Shown here: positions 31,791 to 42,321 of the stretch, piece by piece
How positions within the stretch are numbered: position 1 is the first letter of the stretch
Layout of the letters: the number at the start of each line of letters is the position of its first letter
DNA from: Megaustenia siamemsis
Lineage: Eukaryota; Mollusca; Gastropoda; Stylommatophora; Ariophantidae
DNA: 64,000 bases
Direction of reading: 5' to 3'
Assembly (NCBI GenBank): GCA_032433765.1
Contig: JAVIAB010000092.1
Span: 105,313,779-105,377,778, forward strand
Position numbers and translations under genes: made by a program
The notes under the pieces: model-generated
What the model saw: the letters and a program-made list of their open reading frames with translations, nothing else
The model's database searches: none
What the model was told of the DNA's origin: nothing

Positions 31791-32131
31791 TATTTATATA
31801 CTTATTGTAATTAGACCTCATTTGCAGATTCGGCCAAATATATGTTGTGGATCAAATATTAGTCGGTTCCGTTCCTGGCTACGCTAGAAAGTGAAAACCT
31901 CGCGTCCGTGTTATACATACACAATAAATTCACGCATTATTACATATAAGCAAGATCATAAACGTATGTAACATCACATAACAACAGCATTATACCTGCA
32001 TAAACATTAGCATTTCATACAAACAGCACAAATACAAACAACAACATCATTTCACGCTCACGTAAAAAAAAATATGATACACACAAATAAAATCATAGCA
32101 CATACTTAGAAAACATGCATGAACACAAACA
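31791..32131. other. A/C-rich intergenic DNA
   Basis: Scattered ACACAAATA and CATAAC motifs, no gene. Confidence 0.5.
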
Positions 32132-32142
32132 AATTAGGATAT

Positions 32143-32508
32143 CTATCTATCTATCTATTGACCTTTCGAGCCGTAACCGGCCCATAGGGCGTAGACCAAG
32201 ATACACCTTCTCCTATATGAATTTTTGTTCTAGCAGTTTTCTTTTAAAGATATTTTATCAAATCTCGCCATCTGTCTCTGTTCTGTGCAAGCAGTTCTAT
32301 CTCATTGAGGGAGCCGATTCCTGCTGCTCTTGCCTCTCTCATCAATGTTCTTCTCAGTGTCTCCCTGGGTCTTCCTCTTTTTCTTTTACCTGTTGTTTCC
32401 CATATGAGGGCTTGCTTTGCTATTCGATTATTATCTCTTCTCATCACATGTCCAACGTATGACCATCGTCTTTTCTTTATTACTGAAGATATTAGTGGTT
32501 GATTGGCG
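32143..32508 (-). mobile_element. LINE family A, young 5'-truncated copy with target-site duplication
   Basis: Minus-strand frame 32447-32244 encodes the C-terminal MRRDNNRIAKQALIWETTGK to DRWRDLIKYL without stops, followed by the 3' end and a (CTAT)n tail at 32143-32158. Flanked by a perfect 11-bp duplication AATTAGGATAT (32132-32142 and 32509-32519). Only one or two substitutions separate it from 4983-5350. Confidence 0.95.
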
Positions 32509-32519
32509 AATTAGGATAT

Positions 32520-32830
32520 ACCAGCAGACAATTTGACATAAAAATTAACATCGCTAAAATAAAACTAATAAGAATCAACAGAGATAGACAGGATATCGCT
32601 AAATTAAATCGACGAATTCAAATACATATGCAGTTTTGTAACATTTGAATGATAAGAAACAAGCAGTGGAAATAAAATCTACGTGTAGTATACGATGTCG
32701 TATTATTGGCAAAGTCACGCAATTACTCTTAATACAGGCACTACAACTATAGCTAAAGGAGCGCTCTTCATTCAAAACAATTTGCATCCCAGCGTTGTAC
32801 TATCAATGGCGAACTTTGGCACTAAATTAT
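32520..32830 (+). mobile_element. LINE family E-like relic
   Basis: The pattern TTCAAAACAATTTGCATCCC, AGCGTTGTACTATCAATGGC parallels the ACAATCTTCATCCCAACGTTGTGCTACCAATG block (in halves) seen at 35950 and 54015, which encodes the IF-IPTLCYQ segment of family E. Strongly decayed. Confidence 0.5.
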
Positions 32831-33061
32831 AGAATATTCAATAAAGCAATGTCGCCGAAGTAAAATGTCAGGCTAATGATAAGAGCCAGCTTAAGAAACA
32901 CAAATGAAGAAATAATATAATTAGTGATCATATATCCATATATATATATCATATATAGATATATGTAATCCACATATAATGAAACAAAAAATGAAACAGT
33001 TCACGCACGTAACAAAACATAAACAATTAAACACAATCAACATAACAAACTATGAACCACT

Positions 33062-33485
33062 AGACTTCCGGTCAATATGGCGGATAGGCAGCAGGAATCA
33101 TTGAGGCTCAGTCGGAAAAATGTTTCTTGTTACAGTTTCCTCATATTCCAAGTCCGACTTGCTACAGGAGCTACTGAGTTTACTGTTCTATGCACACCGT
33201 GAGTGTGTTTTTCATCCGGATTGTGTTTCGATATTCCGATTGCTAACGATGAATGATAATATCGTATGCCGAAAGATAGTTCTGCTGTATTCACTTTTTG
33301 ATGCCGCTAGACCTTATGTCTTTTGGAATGTGTTGTACCTGCTATGATGGGGACTGCAGCTGCCTTTCTTTGTTTGGATCCTTCAATGAGATAAGTTTTA
33401 ATTCGGATGATTCCACTGGCACGGCAATTATGGATTTTAATTTGTTTGCAGTAATACCGGGAGCCTTCGACTAACCATAACCATA
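33062..33485 (+). repeat. Interspersed repeat F, copy 2 (most complete)
   Basis: Starts ACTTCCGGTCAATATGGCGG, a 5' end seen in many non-LTR elements, and ends ACTAACCATAACCATA. Contains CAGTTTCCTCATATTCCAAG and GATTCCACTGGCACGG. About 420 bases, no conserved protein, so a short non-autonomous or internally deleted retroposon is likely. Confidence 0.8.
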
Positions 33486-33770
33486 TGAACCACTAAAACA
33501 ATAGACGAAGAAAACATCCTCAAAAGGTATGAATCAATATGAAAATAGGTGAAAGAAATAGAAGCATTTGGATCTATGAGAGCTGAAGAGCAGTACCTGT
33601 AGACTTTCTCTTCGAGAGTAATGACATATCAAATAAGGAAGCGAACAATAGAAAAGAAATAAGCGTAGATATCAGTGCTCATTTAAATAACTTCATTACG
33701 TAGATAAACATCACCGTTATACATACACAAACAAAATCAAACATACGGAAGTCACATCGTCTCTACAGCA
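33486..33770. other. Unclassified, possibly LINE-derived
   Basis: A-rich, with GAAGAAAACATCCTCAAAAG and GAAATAGAAGCATTTGG. No frame longer than about 30 codons is convincing. Confidence 0.35.
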
Positions 33771-33771
33771 A

Positions 33772-34068
33772 TTGGACAGTTTGTGGTTTGCGAATCATTG
33801 TTGACCGTTTGCGTCAGAATCAGCGAGAATAACAGCTGATCAAGATCATACTCCATCTATACGATGTGCCTCTAGAAGCATACTAACTAATTTGGTCAAG
33901 CGAATAGAGATAGAAAAGGGAAGGCAACAAGATGCTCAAAAGAGCCGTAATGAAATCAGATATGTTGGGTCGAAAGGCGTAAGTATCGCAGTTTGCAGTT
34001 ACAACATAACGCGTTTACACTACTAGATATCCTTTAAAGGTCAGAGTATGCAGAGGTATAACCATGGC
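33772..34068. repeat. Interspersed repeat G, copy 2
   Basis: Carries ACTAATTTGGTCAAGCGAAT, AGGGAAGGCAACAAGATGC, GATATGTTGGGTCGAAAGGC and CATAACGCGTTTACAC in the family order. The final CGGACGATGAA part is mutated. Confidence 0.65.
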
Positions 34069-34223
34069 TGAAACCTGTAAAAGGAAAGAGAGAAAATAAC
34101 AAACAACATGGTTGCCAGCATACACGCCTACTGTAACATACAGAAAACATATGCAAACAATATTATTACCCAGATAAAAACACTTCTATCACATACCGTT
34201 ACTCGCATACAAACACTACAATC

Positions 34224-34555
34224 GGAGGGAGGCCTCGGTAGCCCAGTTGGGAAAACCACTCGACTGGACTACCGACGTTCGGACAACCTGTGTTCGATTC
34301 CCGCTGGGAGCAGTGTGAGTTGTACTCGTGGTTGAAAAAAAAAATACCTCAACGGTCGACCCATTCGTTGGCAGAAATGGGTACCAGGGTATTACCCTGG
34401 GATGGTGAGGAATGTCGCCTCGCATCGTGAGTTTCGATGCTTGAAGCGACACTATCCAGAAATCTCCGAACATTTATGGATAGGCGGCCGAGCACATATG
34501 GGTGTAAACTCGCGTGCTAATACGCCGGTTCAAGTCCCGTACTTTACCTTACCTT
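34224..34555 (+). mobile_element. SINE2, complete copy with target-site duplication
   Basis: The head GGCCTCGGTAGCCCAGTTGG has an A box and GTGTTCGATTCCCGCTGGG carries the B box, so it is tRNA-derived. The body contains an A10 run (34335-34344), GGGTACCAGGGTATTACCC and GAAATCTCCGAACATTTATG. The 3' end is CAAGTCCCGTACTTTACCTT. A perfect 13-bp duplication AAACACTACAATC flanks it (34211-34223 and 34556-34568). Confidence 0.95.
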
Positions 34556-34689
34556 AAACACTACAATCACAGACAGAAAACAACGTAAAAATAACCTCTT
34601 TAAATAAATATAAACACTACTAATATCAGACACACAAAAACAGAATCATGAAAACAATATTCTTAGAGACACAAGAAACATCAATTTAC

Positions 34690-34805
34690 CTTTCAAATAC
34701 ACAAAAGCAATGTCATCATGATATCATCACAAAAGCAATGTCATTATGAAATCATCACAGAAGCAATGTCATCGTGAAATCATAGAAGTAATATTATCAC
34801 AAACA
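34690..34805. repeat. Short tandem repeat, about 4 units of 29-30 bp
   Basis: Variants of CACAAAAGCAATGTCATCAT plus GAAATCAT. Confidence 0.75.
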
Positions 34806-34814
34806 TATTCAATA

Positions 34815-35340
34815 ACATATCTCTCCTCTCAAACACACACACACACACATAAACACACAAACTAGCAAACACACACACACAAGAAACATCACCATCATAC
34901 AACAATATTCACACACACACATCACGATCATACACTTAACACATTTCAGCAAGCACAAATGCAACAAGACAGCACCATTGTACAAACATAAGACTTAATC
35001 ACACGGGAAAACTACATAGCCACAACTTCATCGTTACCATTGCAAAGACATAAATAGGAAATATTACGCACCATCAATATCACAAATGCACATATGGGAC
35101 AACATCATTTCTCTCTCCACCCACACACACGCACACGCAAACGGACACTCACGCCAAACACGCTCACGCAAACCCACAAACGAAAGCCCACACACGAAAA
35201 CCCACCCACACACCTACCAACCCACTCTCACACACACACACATGCAAACGCCCACACATACATACACGCCCATCCACACCCGCACACACACACACAATCA
35301 ACCCCACCCACCCACACCCGCCACCATTACCACTAACATC
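34815..35340. repeat. (CA)n-rich low-complexity DNA
   Basis: ACACACAC and CCCACAC runs, densest at 34830-34920 and 35100-35335. The overlapping Thr/His/Pro-rich plus-strand frames and the Val/Cys/Gly-rich minus-strand frame come from this composition. Confidence 0.9.
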
Positions 35341-35839
35341 ACCATCACACAAATAATATCAACAGGGGTATCAGCGCCTCGCCACAACAAATCTGCTTCA
35401 ACTCCACAAATTAAAATAATCAGCATCAAGTATCTCCAGGTAATAGAAAGAAACAAGACTCGACTATTAGATACTTCAACTTGTTAATTAAATACTTTCA
35501 TTTGTCTTAAGCACATGTCAATGAATTGAGTTGTTTGTTAAAATACAAGCAGAAGGTGATTATGATAAGAGTGAAGCTTCTCCAACAAATCGAATGTATG
35601 AAAGTTCCAGAGATTACTGTAAATTTCCAGTAACATGAATTTCATTACGTTGTAAATGATTTTTACATTTTTCATACATCATTTCTCTCTCCACCCACAT
35701 GAATCACGTACAAACATGAATCATGTACACACATAAAACATAATCACGCGGGAAAGCTACATAGTCACATCTTCATCATGAATCATGTACAAACATGAAT
35801 CATGTACATGGTATAGCTGCTCAGTTGATTTTTTTTAAA
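35341..35839. other. Intergenic DNA with ATGAATCATGTAC repeats
   Basis: CATGAATCATGTACAAACAT and close variants occur about four times near 35700-35810. No gene. Confidence 0.5.
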
Positions 35840-36205
35840 TTCTCAAACAGCAGAGATAGAATCAAGATACAACAAAGCTTGTCAAATCATTGGACAGTTA
35901 TCACCACTATTATCCAACAAGGAAATAAATCTGGAGGCAAAACAAGCACAATACAATACAATCTTCATCCCAACGTTGTGCTACCAATGCCAGACCTGGA
36001 TCCAAGATGCAAGAACAATAAGAAAATAACCTCTACTGAGATGAAATGTGTTAGACAAATGACATTAAACAGTCTGAGAGATAAGATCAGAAATGAAGAA
36101 CTGAAAAAAAGGTAGGATAAGCACACGTCAGAGAATATATAAGGAGACAACAGATAAAATGGTTTGGCCGCCTGACAAGGCAGAGAAACCAAAACTCAAC
36201 ACAAC
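35840..36205 (+). mobile_element. LINE family E relic
   Basis: SRYNKACQIIGQLSP-like codons, a TIFIPTLCYQCQTW-type block and TEMKCVRQMTLNSLRDKIRN, then KWFGRLTR. Frame broken repeatedly. A 37-bp array starts where the LINE similarity ends. Confidence 0.7.
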
Positions 36206-37376
36206 GAGCCTGTGTGTGTATGTTATAGCTATCAGCAACAATAACCCGATGTGTGTGTGTGTGTTATAGCTATCAGCAACAATAACCCGGTGTGTGTGTA
36301 TGTGTGTGTGTTATAGCTATCAGCAACAATAACCCGGTGTGTGTGAGTTATAGCTATCAGCAACAATATCCCGGTGTGTGTGAGTTACAGCTATAAGCAA
36401 CAATATCCCGGTGTGTGTGAGTTACAGCTATCACCAACAATAGCCCGGTGTGTGTGAGTTATAGCTATCACCAACAATAGCCCGATGTGTGTGAGTTATA
36501 GCTATCAGCAACAATAACCCGGTGTGTGTGAGTTATAGCTATCACCAACAATAGTCCGGTGTGTGTGAGTTATAGCTATCAGCAACAATAGCCCGGTGTG
36601 TGTGAGTTATACGATCACCAACAATAGCCCGGTGTGTGTGAGTTATAGCTATCAGCAACAATATCCCGGTGTGTGTGAGTTATAGCTATCAGCAACAATA
36701 GCCCGGCGTGTGTGAGTTATAGCTATCAGCAACAATATCCCGGTGTGTGTGAGTTACAGCTATAAGCAACAATATCCCGGTGTGTGTGAGTTACAGCTAT
36801 CACCAACAATAGCCCGGTGTGTGTGTGTTATAGCTATCACCAACAATAGCCCGATGTGTGTGAGGTATAGCTATCAGCAACAATAAGCCGGTGTGTGTGA
36901 GTTATAGCTATCACTAACAATAGACTGGTGTGTGTGAGTTATAGCTATCACCAACAATATCCGGTGTGTGTGAGTTATAGTTATCACCAACAATAACCCG
37001 ATGTGTGTGTGTTATAGCTATCAGCAACAATAACCCGGTGTGTGTGTGTGTTATAGCTATCTGGAACAATAACCCGATGTGTGTGGGTGTGTGTGAGAGA
37101 GAGTTATTGCTATCTGCAACAATAACCCGGTGTGTGTGTGTGAGTTATAGCTATCAGCAACAACAACCCGGTGTGTGTGTGTGAGTTATTGCTATCAGCA
37201 ACGATAACCGGTGTGTGTGTGTGTGTGTTTTAGCTATCAGCAACAATAACCCGGTGTGTGTGTTATAGCTATCAGCAACAATAACCCGGTGTGTGTGAGT
37301 TATAGCTATCACCAACAATAACCGGTGTGTGTGAGTTATAGCTATCACCAACAATAACGCGGTATTTGAGAGTGAT
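36206..37376. repeat. 37-bp minisatellite, about 31 units
   Basis: Unit GTGTGTGTGAGTTATAGCTA plus TCACCAACAATAGCCCG, with TG-length variants at both ends and higher homogeneity in the middle. Not a multiple of three, so no long frames. Confidence 0.95.
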
Positions 37377-37877
37377 ATCCACCATGAACATCAACCCGGT
37401 TGTAAGGAAGAGATAACTATGATCACCATTAACCGGGTTTGGGACATTGATCCAACAATCCTGTACGGAAAGCTAGACGATGATATATTTATATATGCTG
37501 GTGAGTATGAGTTGAAATACTTTCCCTAGTTGAAGATAAGTGAACCTCAATTAAAATAGCGAGGATTTTTATGTCACGTTGACATAATCAATCACACACT
37601 TTTTCCTTCCGTCTTCTGGAAAACAGAAAAAAAAATAATAAGAGCTAAAACTGAAAGACAAAACTGATCAGACAAGAAAAAAAACGAAGAAAAACTATGG
37701 CCATCGACGCAGCTTGTGTTGGCAGACGCTGTGAGGATTATGATCTCTCTAACTTGCTGTTTTTGTTTTTTTTTCAAATAGCGTATTTGTCGAGTTCACT
37801 TAACGTAGTGTTGTAGCATGGCCCTGTTCTTTTCCATTGATCTTTCCTATTAGTGGATTGTAACCATGGATACCCCG
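37377..37877. other. Intergenic DNA, no feature seen
   Basis: No supported gene or repeat family. Confidence 0.5.
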
Positions 37878-38460
37878 GGGATTGGGTGGTCTAGAGGTAA
37901 CACGTTGGCCTCTTGACAGGACGATCCCAGATTCATATCCCGCAATAGACGGGATAAATGGGAGATTTTTCACTTTGTCGTGACTATGTCCTTCCCTGGT
38001 CTCTGAGTCGTAGGACTCTATGTCTAGAACTCTCAGATATATGTCTAGAACACCCAGATATATGTCTAGAACTCTCAGATATATGTCTAGAACTGTCAGA
38101 TATATGTCTAGAACTCTCATATATATGTCTAGAACTCCCAGATATATGTATAGAACTCCCAGATATATGTCTAGAACTCCCAGATATATGTCTAGAACTC
38201 TCATATATATGTCTAGAACTCCCAGATATATGTCTAGAACTCTCAGATATGTGTCTAGAACTCTCAGATATATGTCTAGAGTTTTCAGATATATGTCTAG
38301 AACTCTCAGATAAATGTCTAGAACTCTCAGATATATGTCTAGAACTCTCAGATATATGTCTAGAACTCTCGGATATATGTCTAGAACTCTCAGATAGAGG
38401 CGTAAAACAGGAGATCCCATGTACACTGCGCATGTTACAGAACCCATGGCAGGTAAAAGT
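37878..38460 (+). mobile_element. tRNA-derived SINE3-like element carrying an internal minisatellite
   Basis: The head GGGTGGTCTAGAGGTAACAC fits an A box and AGATTCATATCCC a decayed B box. The tail AGGAGATCCCATGTACACTG, CGCATGTTACAGAACCCATG resembles SINE 3' ends I recall from invertebrate genomes. The 21-bp array at 38022-38395 separates them, suggesting expansion inside the element. Similar tRNA-like heads lie on the minus strand at 46746-46815 and 56290-56358. Confidence 0.5.
38022..38395. repeat. 21-bp minisatellite, about 18 units
   Basis: Unit GTCTAGAACTCTCAGATATA plus T; nearly every unit has TCTAGA. Since 21 is a multiple of three and the unit lacks stops, long frames are open on both strands and spell 7-residue repeats (LELSDIC on plus, SESSRHI or LRVLDIY on minus). 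I treat these as artefacts. Confidence 0.95.
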
Positions 38461-38464
38461 CTAA

Positions 38465-38625
38465 AGGAGAAGGTTAAAATCATCGGTGACTGGGCAAAAT
38501 AGATAAGCAAATCTACACTTATTAAAGACAGATGTGTCAGACCGAAAGTCGCAGATATAGTGGCTTTCCCATATACTACCAACACAACGCACACACTCCC
38601 ACTAAATGGGTGAACGCTAAGCAGA
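38465..38625. repeat. Interspersed repeat G, partial copy
   Basis: TCATCGGTGACTGGGC, GACAGATGTGTCAGACCGAA and ACCAACACAACGCACACAC match the right half of the family. Confidence 0.5.
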
Positions 38626-38651
38626 AGAATCATGGATGAATATGTTAGTAA

Positions 38652-39480
38652 TATCTACTTATCTATTGACCTTTCGAGCCGTAGCCGGCCCATAGGGCAT
38701 AGACCCAGATACTCTTTCTCTTATCTAAATTTTATTCTAGTAGTTTTCAATCCTTGTAAAGATATTTTATCAAATCTCGCCATTTGTCTCTGTTCTGTGC
38801 AAGCAACTCTATCTCATGGAGGGAGCCGATTCCTGCTGCTCTTGCCTCTCTGATCAATGTTATTCTCAGCGTTTCTCTGGGTCTTCCTCTTTTCCTCTAG
38901 CCTGTTGTTTCCCACATGAGGGCTCGCTTTGTTATTCGGTTATTATCTCTTCTCATCACATGTCCAACATATGACCATTGTCTTTTCTTGATTACTGAAG
39001 ATGTTAGTAGTTGATTTGCGATTTCTCTTTTTTTCTCGTTTGTTTTGAATTCGTTCTACGCTATACCAAGTATTTTCCTTAGACATTTATTTTCGAATGC
39101 GTTCAACTTTGTTTCTATATCTCTTGTTGTTTTCCAACTCACACATGCATACGTAAGAGTTGATAGATACATGTAGTACATTTGACGTGAATAGTCTAGG
39201 TTTTGTGTTGTGCTGATACTTGTATCCCCTTCCCGAGCAATATGACTTCTAAGATAAATAAAGTTAACAATCTCTTCCACTGGTTTGTTTTCCTTGTATA
39301 TTCTGTCATCTGTTGGAATTAAGCTTTTCATGACTTTAGTCTTTTCATGATTGATTTCAAAGCCCAATTTTACTGACTATTGATAATAGTTCATTTGTTT
39401 TCCTGCATCATTTTTATCTGACTGCTGATGAGGCTATGTCATCATCAAAGTCGTCGATGTCCTCCAAATGGTGTCCTTGT
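38652..39480 (-). mobile_element. LINE family A, longer and older copy
   Basis: The 3' end is at the left (CTACTTATCTATTGACCTTTC). Minus-strand frame 39367-39056 covers GFEINHEKTKVM, YLRSHIAREGDTS and LTYACVSWKTTRDIETKLN. The remainder leftward is the RRW...MRRDNN block with stops. Reaches back into a mutated FADD region near 39440. Confidence 0.85.
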
Positions 39481-40004
39481 ATCCATTTAATGCCTTAATT
39501 AGATGCATGTAATATTCTTCATGTTAATGAACCCCAGGCAGCGCTACACAGTTCGTGCACAGGAGTTAGGGTTCTTCTCAGAATGTTCAGTATTACCTAG
39601 CAATGATCGAAGCACCTATGGATGTGTTCCGAATGCAGTGATAAAGATTCTAACGTAATATAACTATTACATAGTTCACAGCTCTAGCAAAGGGCCTAAG
39701 ATCTGATCATCTAGACCTGTCTCAGCAGACAGGATGTATCACAAATTGAACTGTGCAGATTTTGTTGTTGTGTCACTCATTTAAATATTCGTCACATTTC
39801 CTCAATTTGAGGCACAGGAAAACCCAGTTCGACTGGAACGATGCTGAAGTTTTCTTGAACGACACCGGTTCGCTCGTGCATGTTATTTGTCCCCAACATT
39901 GCAGGCGCTTTCGTAACAAGTGGGATTCGTAACATTATAACTTGACTCACGAATGAGATCTAACAATGAGGTGTGATGGTTATATTCCAATACAAAGACT
40001 GCCA
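39481..40004. other. Intergenic DNA, no feature seen
   Basis: No recognisable gene or repeat family. Confidence 0.45.
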
Positions 40005-40495
40005 AGTACTTTCAGTACTAATCTCATCATCACCATCAGCATAAAAATAAACAGGACACATCTGAAGCAAGTGCAACGCGTCAAATACTTAGGCACAATA
40101 ATAACATCAGATGGAGAAATGCATCACAGAAGTAAAAATCGGAATAGCGCAGACCAAAATAGCATTCTAAAATAGCATTTCAGAAAATGAAAAACGTCTT
40201 GTGCGATAAATCTATGTCAATGGAAGTGAGAAAGAGAGATCATTGGTGCTATATAGAGCCAATTCTGACCTATGGAGGCGAATCATGGACAAACAAATGA
40301 TAAGACGTTTAGAGGCTACAGAGATGGGATTTCTTAGAAAAAATGTTGAAAGTTCCCTGGACAAATTAAACGACCAACGAGGAGATTCTTAAAGAGGCAA
40401 ATACAAAAATGGAGCTCCTAAAAAACATCAGAAAGAAACAACATTTTTTGAGCACATCAATAGAAGAGGAAAGTTGGAATACTTATATTTTTTTA
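40005..40495 (+). mobile_element. LINE family B variant relic
   Basis: CATAAAAATAAACAGGACAC, KQVQRVKYLGTIITSDG and a RLEATEMGFL segment match 7650-8000. Ends abruptly at AAGTTGGAATACTTATATTT without the GAT tail. Confidence 0.75.
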
Positions 40496-40504
40496 AAGTA
40501 TAAG

Positions 40505-40830
40505 TGTAGAGGTAAAGACGCACACCAGCAGCTTGATTGAATCGATCAGCGACTCGTATCTGATTCCGTACTTAGGATCGGCGAATAATGTAGGTTGAAA
40601 AAGACTGCTCCGCCTCCAAGTAGTGCTCCTGGAAACAGACTAATCAAATTGGCCATGTGAGTAGAGATCGATGACAGAAGGCAACCAGGTACGCAAAACC
40701 CGCAGGAAAATCAAACTAAAAGACGTAAATATTACAGCTCAGTTGCAAATCGCAACACAAAGCAACTGCGATTAATTAATGTCCTTTCAAGGGCGGATGA
40801 TGAAAAGGACTATTAAATCTTTCGGTAGTC
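40505..40830. repeat. Interspersed repeat G, copy 3
   Basis: GATCAGCGACTCGTATCTGATT (in part), ACTAATCAAATTGGCCATGT, GATGACAGAAGGCAACCAGG and TTCAAGGGCGGATGATGAAA. Confidence 0.7.
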
Positions 40831-40879
40831 TTCAGATAAATGGAAGGAAGGAACGAAGAAAGGAGTGAGGGAATAAGGG

Positions 40880-41450
40880 AACATTGTTAACCTCAGATGG
40901 TAGGTGTACAACAGAAATGTTATGCAGAATGGTTCAGCCAAAAGCAGTTTTCCAAAATATTAGGAAGATACTGGGCAATCCGTTTTTAACAACAGAAGCA
41001 AGAAAAATAGTTCATAAATGTTATGTAGAGCCAGTCTTAACATATAAATGTGAATCATGGACAATAGGACAATTGACACAAAAATCACTGGAGGCTGTAG
41101 AAATCTGCTTTTACAAAAAAATATTGAGAATCCTATGGACAGCAAAGAAGACTCATGAAAATGTTCTGAAAGAGTCCAAAGCAAAACGAGAGTTAATTTC
41201 CAAAATTAGGAAGAAACAATCATCATTTTTGGCCAGTAATGAGAAGGGGACAGCTGAAATATATTGAGACAACTGAGAAAATGAGGGACGAAGATATAGA
41301 GAGAAGCAAAGAAAAAAGATACCAAACAGCTTTAGAGAATGGCTTAGCAGAAGGTCAACAACAAAAATGATAAATAACCGTCGAGATCGAAAGTTGTGGA
41401 AAGACATGATCACCTACGCCAGCAGGCATGGTACTTGATGATGATGATAT
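40880..41450 (+). mobile_element. LINE family B, C-terminal copy
   Basis: Plus-strand frame 40884-41267 reads LTSDGRCTTEM, KCYVEPVLTYKCESWTIGQ, SLEAVEICFYKKILRILWTAKKT and KRELISKIRKKQSS. The rest continues with frameshifts to GGTACTTGATGATGATGATA. Confidence 0.85.
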
Positions 41451-41603
41451 AATACGCCTGTTTATAGCAACTGGTCTTAGCGTGTAGCGCAAATTAGTAA
41501 TACAAAAACAATTGTCATGACATAGCCATATATAAATATGTATGAGTTAAGTTATGTTCGAATTGACAGATAAAGTAGAATAATAATACTTGTCGCAACT
41601 AAC

Positions 41604-41733
41604 GAGTAACATCTAAAGATGGACAAGTCAGTCTATGACAACTTGCACCATCAAAGCAAGAAACAGAGTGGAACGGTGATCCATGGTAGCCAACCTTCGT
41701 TGCGGAGACGGCACTCGATGATGATGATGATGC
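41604..41733 (+). mobile_element. LINE family C 3' end, 130-bp insertion with target-site duplication
   Basis: GATCCATGGTAGCCAACCTT, GCGGAGACGGCACTCGATGA plus a (GAT)n tail, the reverse of 6178-6245. Perfect 10-bp duplication CGCAACTAAC (41594-41603 and 41734-41743). Confidence 0.88.
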
Positions 41734-41743
41734 CGCAACTAAC

Positions 41744-42321
41744 TGAAAATATTTGTTGGCGACCATACTGTTTCAGCCTCAGACTCCGCGTAAGAAAACA
41801 AAATAGAAGTCAGTCAATGTATAGAATGAGTTCTACACCAGCTGATGTATCGAACAATGAACCTCCCATACATCTGATAAATAAATGGATTACCTAGATC
41901 AATCATTGGTAAAAGGATGCTTTCAATTAAATGTTGGTTTAAATGTTTAAGTAGATCAGCCAATGAAACAAGAAACACTCTGGACATGTAATGGATATAG
42001 GAACACACATTCCATACCAGTTGATGTATTTTTTTAAAAAAAGTTATAGATTAGTTCATGAATTGAAAAAAAAAAACCTTATAATTTAGATCATGAATCA
42101 AAGAATACGACTATTACAGAGAAGTTGATTGTTTAAAAGAAAATAAAAATGTTATAGATTAGATATTGAAAAAAATGATACAAATGTTATAGTGAAGTTG
42201 ACGGATGGAAGCATAAAAATTGTTACAGATGGTTTAAGAATAGATGAACGGCTCTTTATCTCCTGATACCTGGAATAATTGTTTATTCTTCTTTTACCTT
42301 TCAACTTCCTGTGGAGTATAA
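41744..42321. other. AT-rich DNA
   Basis: Degenerate GTTATAGATTAG-type repeats near 42045-42240. No gene. Confidence 0.5.

Noticed and set aside
35086..35487. 133-codon Thr/His/Pro-rich frame
   Set aside because: Composition mirrors the (CA)n-rich DNA; no domain.
37958..38633. Four long frames on both strands as genes
   Set aside because: Frames open in several registers at once are the signature of a 21-bp stop-free repeat.
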